DNA of 64,000 nucleotides. Origin: Chondrosia reniformis. Lineage: Eukaryota; Porifera; Demospongiae; Chondrillida; Chondrillidae. Where the stretch lies: assembly GCA_947172415.1 (NCBI GenBank), contig OX359189.1, positions 456,501 to 520,500 on the forward strand. Reading direction: 5' to 3'. The notes beneath the pieces are model-generated. The model was not told where the DNA came from. It saw nothing but the letters and a program-made list of their open reading frames with translations, and ran no database searches. Both the position numbers and the translations under genes were made by a program. This document shows, in pieces, positions 1 through 9,657 of this stretch. Each line of letters starts with the position of its first letter. Positions within the stretch are counted from its first letter, which is position 1.

Positions 1-600
1 GCCACTACGTAGTCGGTCAGGAACCCCTGTTGTAGGCTGCAGCTTCAGGTTGGTTTGGAAGGCATTTGCATTTAAATTTGTATTCAGTTTTCGTATCCAT
101 GCATCAATGCAATTTCATTGTATATCATGTATTTTCAATTCTTTTCTTACAGTTCATTGAACTGATGGGTCCCTACTCTAAAGCGCCTGGCCGATCCCAA
201 GGAGCTAAAGTCTGTGTACAGTGCTCTCAAGCTGCGTTGTGTGCACATGATGATTCTCATTGGTGGGAGTTTGTGGTCCGCCAGGGTCGGGCTTGTTCTG
301 TCCGTAGCGTGAGGCAGAGCAAGACTAGTAACTGGTCAGAGGTCGGTCAGGTACGCCGGACCGTTCCCGTGCAACTTCTCTTACGACGCAAGTAGTGGAA
401 GTGTCAAACAGAGTTGAGAAACCGGAGGCCATTTGGGGCACGAAGTACTTCTACCTCCTCGTGGTGTGCCCTGGGATCACCTTTACACTCAGTAAAGTGA
501 TGCGAAACGAAGTACTGCAGCATCGTTCCAGTAACACTCAAAAGAAGAAGAAACAGCATGGTCTCTTTACAACCATGAAGAACTTGTTTAAGAACTACAT
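1..600 (+). other. Unresolved left-edge region, possible terminal exon
   Basis: A pyrimidine tract ending in ...TTCTTACAG at about 152 looks like a 3' splice site. It is followed by an open frame to about 395 that is rich in Cys and Arg (residues CVQCSQAALCAHDD, then SVRSVRQSK). This could be the last exon of a gene that starts left of the window. I do not recognise a family. A second frame over the same bases is also open for about 45 codons, so the coding frame is not settled. Treat as a possible exon only. Confidence 0.2.
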
Positions 601-1408
601 TGTTTGAACATTTTTTTAATTTAAAACCATGTACATGTATATTTCAGAATTGTCAAACAAAAATGATCATTATGCAGTGGTTATATACAATCGCAATTTG
701 GTCGATGATGGTAATGAGATTGGTTATACAAATGCATATATATCTATGTAAGCATTCAGTATATTCTTGTAAATTATTGCATAACAAGTATAATAAAAAT
801 CCAAAGGCCGGTCCATGTCCTTTAGATTGCGGCAACGCGTTACAGGATACAGACAGTATGATAAATGTCATTCGTGTTGTAAGTAAACGAAAAAGAAAAA
901 AAGGAGGAAAGTAACACAAAAAAGAAAAAAAGGAAAAAGGAGGAAAGTAAACGAAAAAGGAAAAAGGGAAAAAGCAAGAAAGTAAACGAAAAAGAAAAAA
1001 AGGAAAAAAGAAAGAAAGTAAAAGAAAGAGAAAAAAGGAAAAAATGATGTATCTGTATTAATGTATACTCCATATCTGTACAATCCCAAATGATGATGAT
1101 GATATGAGATCTATGCATTAATGGTGGGGCATACCCGCCATCGTGGTGACAAGCAATAGACACCACAATGGTGGCATGATCCTACCATTTAGATAGAACG
1201 GTGATTTATAAATTATAAAATTTTACATATATATAGCCCTAAATGTGCATTAAATGAACATAATGTATGGTGTGAGATAGGGCAAATATATATATGATGA
1301 AATTTCTAAAAAATACATAGTGTGAATGTTGATACCAAAAAGCTACAATTAAAATCAACCACAATCGCAAATAATTGAAATTATGAGTTTGTATACATAT
1401 AAAAACAC
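601..1408. other. Intergenic AT-rich stretch with polypurine tract
   Basis: No gene is supported here. Bases 885-1045 form a nearly pure purine run on the + strand (GAAAAAGGAAAAAG-type units, about 160 bp), which produces spurious Phe/Ser/Leu-rich frames on the minus strand. The rest is AT-rich with short TA runs. The stretch lies downstream of the minus-strand gene ending at 1409, so its first part is probably 3' untranslated sequence of that gene. Confidence 0.6.
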
Positions 1409-2778
1409 TCAAGATACTGCAACTAATGTAGTGTAGTGAGCATTTATTGTTTGTTCTGTTTTAGAGGCTGAAGGTTGATCAATTACATTGTTTAAGTCAT
1501 TTGGGGGTTGTTCTGGGCAGGAATGGTCCCTTTGGGATATACAATGTGGATTAGATGGTGTGCGATCCCTTGGCTGGTCTGGCCTCCCAGAACCAGCTAG
1601 TGTGAGAGGAGGAAGTCTGTGTGGAGTGTGCCTGTTGGGTCCCGATATCTTGGGGTAGGTGAGGGACCGGGATATGGTCCTTAACGGTCCCAAATGAGTA
1701 GGATGCTCACAAGCAGGTGTTGCACTCTGAAGCGGTTGTGATGTTGAATCTTCAACTGGCTCTTTTGGACTAATACTTATAAGCAAAGGGGGAGGTCCTA
1801 AGGGTATAACCCTCTCATCTTCATCTTCAACAGCCCCTGGTCTTGCAAGGAATACAGCACCAGGAGCAGCTGGAGGCCTTGGGGGAGTGGCTGGAATTCT
1901 AGGGGAGGAGCTCTGGAATTTGGAAGGTGTGGATGTTAACAGAAAATGTAGAGAGTTTTGAGATGTGCTGGAGTTTGGTCGGGAAGGGCTGTGCTGCACA
2001 ATGAGTGGCATTGAGGGTATAGGCATTGATTCAGGTGAGTGTGGTTGGGATGTAGCTGAATGAGATCTAGAGGGCAAACAAGGCTGACTGGACTCCTCTT
2101 CTGTATTACACACTTGATCATTGTCAAAACCATTCTGTGAATCATTAATTAAAAGTTCATCTGTCACTAAAGCCCCAGGGCTACTACTAGTGTGTCTCCT
2201 CGGAAGATGATGGTCAAGTCTAGGTCTTAACTCTGGAAGAGGTTCATCTAATGATGGAATGCTGTTCTCAGACATGAACACATCACTTTGGTGTAGAGAA
2301 ACGCTTTGATTTTGCACATCATGCGACACACTGCCAACAAACTCTTCAACAGGACCAGGAGCTCCTGGATGGGACTGAAGGATATTAGAGGCTCTCGAGT
2401 GAGGTCTGGACGAATGAGGATAGTTGGACTCTGGTAACGAGATCTGTCTTGCTCTGGAGCCCGCTGGAACTGAAATGTGTCCCTGAAGAGGCTCAACTGA
2501 GTATGGAGGCGGAGCAGGATTGCAGGCAGAGAGGGTATACGCGATCTGATTAGGAGAGGTACTGCTAGCGAGAGTAGGGTACCTTTGACTGTCGAATGGG
2601 TAGCCACTCATATATTCGCCCGGATAAGGTGCGACTGCAAAAACAAAACAAAGAAGTCGTAAACTTTTGATCGGTTTACGGGAAAAGTCTACAAAATTTA
2701 ATATGTGTTCGCATTCTTTCTTAAACAGAAGGATAATCAATTACCTTGGACGTTTCTCCTGGATTGTGTACACCCCAT
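1409..2778 (-). CDS. Predicted N-myristoylated, Pro/Ser-rich PPxY protein
   Basis: Two exons (2778-2745 and 2634-1409) join in frame through a 109-bp GT-AG intron to give about 419 residues. Exon 1 encodes MGCTQSRRNVQ. The Gly2-Cys3 start followed by basic residues is the classic N-myristoylation plus palmitoylation signal, so membrane anchoring is predicted. Exon 2 opens with a tyrosine/proline-rich segment (VAPYPGEYMSGYP) and contains APPPYS, a PPxY motif of the kind bound by WW domains. The rest is Ser/Pro-rich and probably disordered; no folded domain or membrane segment is visible. I do not recognise the family. The start was chosen because the longer upstream frame lacks a splice-consistent Met and the MGC start is a strong lipidation signal. 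It is divergently paired with NAGPA. Confidence 0.75.
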
Positions 2779-2839
2779 CTTCCATGATCGATGAGTAGAT
2801 AATTGCGGGTTGTCGCCACGCCCAAGAAACCAAAAGAAA
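2779..2839. promoter_or_regulatory. 61-bp divergent promoter (MGC gene / NAGPA)
   Basis: Only 61 bp separate the two start codons, which read outward. Both 5' untranslated regions and the core promoter must fit here or overlap the neighbouring coding sequence. No TATA box is obvious. Confidence 0.6.
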
Positions 2840-4141
2840 ATGTCAGTCGTCCTTTGGTTACAGCTAATACTTTTCCTACCAGGTTCAATTCCGCAGCTAC
2901 TACCTCGCCCTACGTGGCCTAATGACAAGCCTCTACGAAGCATTGATGACTACAATACTATCCCATTCGGTCCCGGTGCAACTAACTTTGCGTGGTACAT
3001 GCACGGGGGTGTGTTTAACTCTACCGGGAGAAAATTTACAGCATTTGTCGGAATAATTACGAACCCGGCCTATTTTTCCATTGAGATACCGCTGGCTGGT
3101 ATGTACTGCAATGCGAAAGACAATTCTTGCTCTTTTAAAATAGAAAAATAGCCTTTATGGGCTACAGCGTATTTGCTGAATGCTTTTGCTGCCGTATTTG
3201 TTACGTAGGATGTTCCAAAGTAGAGAATACTTCCGACACAGCTAGACTTAGAAACTGCCAATATGCTACCAATGGTGGGTATTTTGGTTTGAAAGATGAT
3301 AAGTGTATTGGAAACCTGATGACTAATTCCAAGTGGATTCAGGTAAACAGGTATTTTTACACTTTCCAGTACTGCAGCTGGGACTACCTGCTTCGTTGTC
3401 TGGTTTCTTCAGGTAACAGGCCTTCAGAGAGCAAACTTTGCAATCACGTCCAATTCCTATGTGCTTGGGTATCTCTCAAATGAGACCATCAAAAGTGGGA
3501 AGTTTGACTTTGTGCAGGTGATACAGGGAGCTGGATGGCTTGTTCGAAAGTACATTGCATCATGATCGCTGGCCAATCTACATAATAAGTACCTTATTAA
3601 TTACTATAAAAATAATTTAAATAATTGGATGATGTGATAGAGTAAAAATAATTTCATAGGATGACATGTCTTATGTTGTTTAGTGGAGTATCCTTTGTCA
3701 ATGAGAGTAAAAAGATTGAGTCTCTGAACGACTATTTTGTGGGGTTTGAAGCCCCGCGCACATCTTTGGGTATCTTTAAGAATGGAACAATCATTTTAGC
3801 AGAAGTTGATGGAGTTGAGGTCTTCAAAGAAGGAGCTAGTTTGTATGAGCTCGCAGAATGGCTTGTGGAGTTGGGGGTGTATCATTCTATAGTGAGTGAC
3901 ATTAACAACAAATTCATACGGTTATCAGGAGTACACCTGGGTCTTAAGCTATACATTGCTATTGCTATATTAGTGTTGACCTATGTCTTATGCATATGTA
4001 TATATACAGAATCTTGATGGTGGTGGTAGTAGTGTTTCAGTGGTGAATGGCACAGTAGTCAGTTTTCCAACATGTCATGATATTCCTCTCAGATGTGAAC
4101 GACCTGTCACTAGTATAACATGTATTCATCAGCTCCACTAG
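2840..4141 (+). CDS. NAGPA: N-acetylglucosamine-1-phosphodiester alpha-N-acetylglucosaminidase (uncovering enzyme)
   Basis: Five exons (2840-3098, 3209-3342, 3413-3549, 3684-3891, 4010-4141) join in frame to about 289 residues. The enzyme removes the GlcNAc cap to expose mannose-6-phosphate on lysosomal hydrolases in the trans-Golgi. Evidence: an N-terminal signal peptide (MSVVLWLQLILFLPG); then phosphodiester-glycosidase blocks NCQYATNGGYF, KCIGNLMTNSKW, GLQRANFAI, GAGWLVRNG followed by FVNES, the PRTSLGIFKNG block, LYELAEWLVELG, and the hallmark NLDGGGS. All introns have GT-AG ends and the phases agree. The protein stops after the Cys-rich end of the catalytic domain (CIHQLH), so the EGF-like and transmembrane segments of the vertebrate enzyme are absent. 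It may be soluble. UBXN11 begins only 70 bp downstream. Confidence 0.9.
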
Positions 4142-4211
4142 AGTTTGATGTTTGTAATGAGATTCATAGTGTTGTCATGTCAACAGAAAACCCCTTCATT
4201 GATCTGAAAAG

Positions 4212-6969
4212 ATGACTTCTGCGTTTTCCAACTTGAAGGGAACAAAGCGTTCTCCTCTCCCCCCGTTACGACGCAGCAGTGAGAGGAATCAAGACGAAGT
4301 GATATCGTCGTCGTCTGTAAGCAGCTTCAATCTCGATTTGGAAGATGCGCGTGACGCTAGCAAGCTGGATAGAACTACCCGACATGCAGTTATCAGCGAG
4401 CTCAGAAGGAACCGCAAGTCTACAAGTCTACCGAGCGTGCAGCGCAAGCCCTCTGGCGTATCGTCCCGACCGAAAAGTACGTTAATGAACGTCTCTACTG
4501 CTAAATGGATCACGTCACTTCTCTACCGTCCTTCCCATCATATGCTGTAATAGCTTCCATCACCTCCTGTGTAAGTGTCATATTACCCTCTATGTTTCTT
4601 CTCCAATACATCAAACAACAGCATCTGATGATGACATTGTAACATCAATGGCAGGCAGATTAGCTATGGTTGAGAGAGAATTGTTGGCTGCCAAGAGAGA
4701 GATTATTGAAAAGGACCAGACAATATCTAATCTGGAAGAGCATGTCAGTATATTGCAAGCATCATGTGATAGGAGTGGTTTCCATGGAGACAGATCTGAA
4801 GTTAATGCCCTCAAAAACAAATGTGAAGTATATCTGAAACAAATAGAAGAAATGGAAGTCAGTAGTATCACTGAATATGACTATTCCTTGCAATTAAGCT
4901 GTCTTTCCTTCCTCCCCACTGTAGGAGTTTTTGAGTGACTATGGCATGACTTGGGTTGGGTCAGACGGTCGAGGGGGAGAGGTGTATGATAAGCAAGATA
5001 GAGATGGCAGAGGGGAAACCCCCAAGATGTGGCAGCCAGGTAGGGAGGAGATATATGACTGCCAATAGTTATGGTCAACTTTTAGCCGCCATTTTTATTG
5101 GGGTGAAACTTGGCTCTATTAATTAACTGGAACACCATATGCAAATGTATGTATATACAAGTACATACTTGTAGGTGTATCCGTGAGTGGCGGTCCTAGC
5201 ATACAATTTAGTGAAATTGTTAAGAATATTAAGGTCAGTATTATAACATCTTCATCCTACGTACATACTATATATCAAGGTATTGTGCAATCAACTATTA
5301 ACTATTGTAATGGAAAGGACTACACTGTTATGTAGTATTGAAGACATATTTGTGTACATATGTACATATTCTATTTTACACTCAAGCAAGTGCATAAGGT
5401 GTATAGGCAAACGTTTCATAATACCATCTTATTTCTCATAGAGGTTGTACGTATCTTCTACATATATTGTGTCTTCTTTGGTTCAGGAGCTGAATGTGTT
5501 AGCAGGAGAGGGTCAACAACAAGTCATTGCAAACAGAAAGGGAGCAAGACTAGAGGTATAGAGGTCTGCCCAGCCAGACCCTTCATACCTCAGCCACTCT
5601 GACCCAACTTCTTTCTGTAGCCAGTAAAGGCAGTTCCATTGACTCTGTATAAGAATGGTTTAGCCATGTATAGTGGTCCCTTCAGGTCCTACACTGATCC
5701 TACCACTCAACAGTTTGTACAAGATCTCACTGAAGGATACTTTCCAAGTGAACTGAAGCAGCGTTACCCTAATGGCGTACCCTTTCAAGTTAGTGTTGCT
5801 GTGAAGGAAGTATTGAATTCTGTAGTATCATATATAAGTATGTATGTACATATGAATAAGGTTTTGAAATGAGTACACAAGTTTGACCTTTGACCTTAGT
5901 TGAATGACCTGAGGGACACTGAGTACCAGCCAAGGAACTCCAAAGCATTTGTTGGGAGTGGTCACCAACTGGGCGGGGCTGCTGTCCCGTCACGAGTATT
6001 GCCACTGGCCCACAACACCAAATGTCCTCAAGAGAATATGAAAGTGACAAGCGAACTTCCAGAGAGACCAGTGACGTTAGATCGGTTCCTTAACAAGCTC
6101 CCAGGATGTGTGATTAAAAATGGAAAAGTTATCCCCATCCGGTCAGATATAGAAGAAGAATTTAAAGTTAGTCAAGTCTGTTGTCTATAAGTCAGATGGA
6201 TCAACAATGGATGCTGATGGACTGTATTGATTATCAAACTTCTGTACTACTTGTCTATTTAGTGTTATACAACAACTAAATCCAGCACTCCTGAACCAAC
6301 TCACATATCACAGGTGTCTCCGTGCATCAGTTCAAATGAAGAAAAGTGCAATTTAAGAATAAAGTCAGAGAATGGAGAGCAAGTGAGATTTGAAACACAT
6401 TTGTAGCATGTCTGTACCATATAGTTGCAGACATGCTAATTATATAACATCTGGTTCAGTGGATAATGTAAGAGTTTCTAACTGCGTTGAACTCAACCTG
6501 CCACTTTGTGTCTCTACAGGTATATACACTAACCATATGCTATAGCTCTACAGTACAGGAACTGAAGGATAGATTGAACCTGTTAAGGTCAGCTATGTCT
6601 GTTATCCACCCATCCACCCACAACCCACCCATCCTCCTATCTACCATCCACCCATCCATCCATCCATCCTCCCATCCTCCATCAATCCTCCCATCCACCA
6701 TCAATCCTCCCATCCTCCACCCATCCTCCCATCCACCATCAATCCTCCCATCCTCCATCAATCCTCCCATCCACCCACAACCCACCCATCTACGTACCCG
6801 TCCATATACATTCATTCTGCCATACAGGCCAAAAGGTGCATTGAAAAGGTACACTTTACGATGCAACTATCCCAAAAGAGTGCTCGATGATGACCAAGCT
6901 ACACTTTATGAAATTGGCCTCTTTCCAACTGGTAACTTGTTTATTGATCCAGTGCATCACAGACATTGA
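4212..6969 (+). CDS. UBXN11: UBX domain-containing protein 11 (SEP + UBX)
   Basis: A multi-exon gene with junctions at 4476/4622, 4857/4925, 5039 and onward. The N-terminus is Ser/Arg-rich. A coiled coil follows (GRLAMVERELLAAKREIIEKD and on), then the block EFLSDYGMTWVG, then ELNVLAGEGQQQ. Next comes a SEP domain (KNGLAMYSGPFRSYTD, then ELKQRYPNGVPFQ and NDLRDTEY). The C-terminus is a UBX domain split over three exons (KCNLRIKSENGEQ, VYTLTICYSSTVQELKDRL, PKGALKRYTLRCNYPKR). SEP plus UBX in this order with a coiled coil matches UBXN11 (socius); UBX proteins of this type act as p97/VCP adaptors. An internal intron holds a CCATC-rich minisatellite at about 6600-6795. Its stop codon lies 14 bp from the stop of the convergent COQ3. 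Confidence 0.88.
6600..6795. repeat. CCATCC/CATCAATCCTCC minisatellite in UBXN11 intron
   Basis: Imperfect short pyrimidine repeats (CCATCCACC, CATCAATCCTCC) fill the last UBXN11 intron between the donor after LNLLR and the acceptor CATACAG before PKGALK. The array is noncoding despite an open frame running through it. Confidence 0.85.
6940..6945 (-). terminator. Minus-strand AATAAA inside UBXN11 last exon
   Basis: TTTATT on the + strand gives AATAAA on the minus strand about 40 bp past the COQ3 stop codon. It lies within UBXN11 coding sequence and is the nearest candidate poly(A) signal for COQ3. Confidence 0.45.
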
Positions 6970-6983
6970 CATACATGTACCCA

Positions 6984-8209
6984 TTATAATGAAGGTTTAG
7001 TGGCTAACAATGCATAGTTCACATATGTATTATCAGTCCAACTGAATCGTTTAGTCACCGGATTGAAGGCCATTCCTCGCACAAAGGATGTCGACATGCC
7101 ATTGTCACACAGCATGTCCACCAGTTCCTGAGGCGATACAAACATGTGCCAGTCGTGTGTTCCTCTTGTAATCCAATTCAGCACATATTCAGCCATCACT
7201 ATGGCAACCAGATATGAGAGCTGGGTCCTATTAAGAGTCGTGAACAAGCACATTCCTCCGGGCTACAGAGGAGGACACAATTAATAGCATCTCTTAGTAG
7301 CTGACAAATACACCTTGAAATTTAAATCAATATCCCAGTCTACCTAATTCTACTTGCAAATTAAATATATTCATAGGAGTTTAGGAATGATGACTTTAGA
7401 GTAATTCTCAAGATGGTAACAAACCTTGACCAATTTAGTGACATTCTCTACAAAGAGAGGAGGATTAGAAACATGCTCAATCACTTCTGATGCCACAACA
7501 AGATCCAGCTCCTTCTTCTCATCAGGTGATCTGATGTACTCCTCAACGGACATACACTTGTAATCCAGTCTGTCTGTTAGAAGAGGATCATGAGACGCAT
7601 GCTCTTTGGCCACCTTTATACTCTGTTCAGCTGGTTCCAATCCAGTCACTTCAGCACCCAAACGAGCCAATGGCTAGAGGTGGTGGTAGAGTGACATAAA
7701 GTGACACCTCATGCACCAATCAACATCTACTTAAATAGGCAGTTCCTTCAAACACTCTCTGACATAATATAATCTCCAAATGTCTAAAGGCTGACAGATG
7801 AAGACGTCTTACCTCACACAATATTCCAACTCCACAACCAACATCAAGGATGGATCTACCAGCCAATGGAAATACATCTGGTGATGGCAGCTTCCCAGTG
7901 TGGTCCAAATTGTAACCTAGCAACGCATTACGTATTAGAGGTACTCTCAAATCATTCATGGCATGGAGAGGTAGGGCAGGTCCATCTAGTGCCCACCAAT
8001 CATCAGCCTCTCTTCCAAACTTCTCCACCTCCTCTTGGCTCACGGTGCCCCCTACTCCACTGCTGGTCCCCACAGAACTACACAGGCAGGCACACTCTGA
8101 CTGGCTGGAGAGAGTTAATACAGATATTACTTTACCTTAAACTTGCTCTGAAGGTCCACTTGCGCCTAGGCCCAAAAAACACAGCAGTCCTCCCTAGTAC
8201 ACGTAACAT
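6984..8209 (-). CDS. COQ3: Ubiquinone biosynthesis O-methyltransferase, mitochondrial
   Basis: Four or more exons. Exon 1 (from 8209) encodes a basic leader (MLRVLGRTAVFFGPRRKW) typical of a mitochondrial presequence; it is spliced to a downstream frame via the acceptor CTGTGTAG before SVGTSS. The family blocks follow in order: FGREADDWWALDG, LHAMNDLRVPLIRN, the SAM-binding motif ILDVGCGVGILCE, LGAEVTGLEP, DLVVASEVIEHV. The last exon reads PGGMCLFTTLNRTQLSY, GTHDWHMFVSP and ends NYALLATKPSL. The enzyme carries out both O-methylations of the ubiquinone head group at the matrix side of the inner membrane. It is divergent from RABL3 with 82 bp between start codons and convergent with UBXN11. Confidence 0.93.
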
Positions 8210-8291
8210 CTGCTAGAGTGGGTAAATATTGATGTAAACAATTGTAGATAAAGATGGCGTCCGAAGACCATAAGTTAGGCCTACAGCAAAA
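8210..8291. promoter_or_regulatory. 82-bp divergent promoter (COQ3 / RABL3)
   Basis: The spacer between outward-reading starts contains AAAGATGGCGTCC at about 8251 and a second ATGGCGGC at the RABL3 start itself. Both match the YY1-type core ATGGCG. Confidence 0.55.
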
Positions 8292-9571
8292 ATGGCGGCT
8301 GATGACATGAAGAAGGTCCGAATATTTGTAGTTGGTGACCCAGGTAAGCTCTTTATAAGCTTAAGTTTCTTGACCGTCACAAGCGACTCTGTCTCTACAT
8401 GTTTGAAACAGGCGTCGGTAAGACCACTCTCATTCAGCTTTTGTGTCACAACAAATTGCTATCAAATCCTAGCTCCACCATTGGCTGCGCGCTAGAAGTG
8501 AAACTTCACGATTATAGCAAGTACCAAGGACACAGTCAAGCCTTCTTTGTAGAGTTTTGGGACATTGGTGGATCACCTAACTACAGGAATGGAAGGACTG
8601 TGTTTTATAATCAGATTCATGGTTTGTTAGCTGATCCACTGACAATTGTGACAAACTGCTGCTAGTTTCATCTTCTCTGGACAGGTATCATTTTAGTGCA
8701 TGATCTCACTAACAAGAAATCATATGAGAACCTACGTAAAACATGGCTACCTGAAGTACTGGCCCAAGGAAAAAGAAATAGTGTTCCTTCAACACAATTT
8801 ACAAAATTGTACGTTTATCATTTCTCTGTCAATTCTGTTTAAGGATTGTACATGCTTGCACTGTAGAGAAGGAGAGTTTGATCCGGAACAATTTGTTGGA
8901 CAAAATGTTCCAGTTCTTATAGTTGGGATGAAACAGGTTTGTAAACAGTATGGATTTTACGTGTCCCTGTGAACATTGGTATTTTAATGTATGAACTGCG
9001 TACACATTAGTAATTCAAGTGTAATTAAACAAGCTACCTATAATGAACTGTTTACCGTGTGGCTATGTATGGTCGTTTAGGATCTCCTGTCCAGTATTAC
9101 TACTCGAGGGGAGAGACAGAGCAATTCCAGTAATGACATGATTAATGTGGATGGGAAACAGATCAATGAGTTTGCAATTGGATCAGCCAAAATGATTAAA
9201 ATGAACAACTTTTTGGACAAAGTAAATACTTTCTATTTCATATACCATTTAAATATTGCTTATAGGGAGTATATATGGTACTACACTTAATAAATATGGA
9301 TGGCATGGATTCTCTATTATCCATTTTAGTTTAATATAGTAAATTGAGATTGTGTGTAAATCTAATTTAATCTGCAATTTAGGTGATTGAACAAAAATAT
9401 TTTCCAAAGCCTGTCCAAGCACCCGTAAGTTGTCTTGACTCCTGCTTTTTTAATTTGGTTAAAATTAATTTCTTTGTTTAGTAGACCTCTTCCAGTGAGA
9501 GAAGGAGAGTTAGCAAGCAAGCTGTACACCTCCAACCACAGTCTCCCCCCCAATCACCCACTAGCAATTAG
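8292..9571 (+). CDS. RABL3: Rab-like protein 3 small GTPase
   Basis: The first exon encodes MAADDMKKVRIFVVGDPG and is spliced to GVGKTTLIQLLCHN, making the P-loop GDPGVGKT across an intron. Later exons give STIGCALEVKLHDY, VEFWDIGGSPNYRNGRTVFY (switch II region), ILVHDLTNKKSYENLRKTW, EFDPEQFVGQNVPVLIVGMKQ and KMIKMNNFLDK, VIEQKYFPKP. The order and the expanded DLTNKKS block are those of RABL3. The base-recognition position reads MKQ then D, a departure from canonical NKxD. No C-terminal prenylation cysteine is present; the protein ends in a Ser/Arg-rich tail (TSSSERRRVSKQ...SPTSN), consistent with this non-prenylated family. Confidence 0.92.
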
Positions 9572-9657
9572 TACTAGCTTTTGACTAGAACAGATAACTC
9601 ATTGCTCAAACAACACCATCAATTTCTGCTTCCTTTTTAATTTCTTTGATCGTAACC

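Noticed and set aside
840..1166. Phe-rich minus-strand proteins
   Set aside because: Product of a polypurine tract; no splice or homology support.
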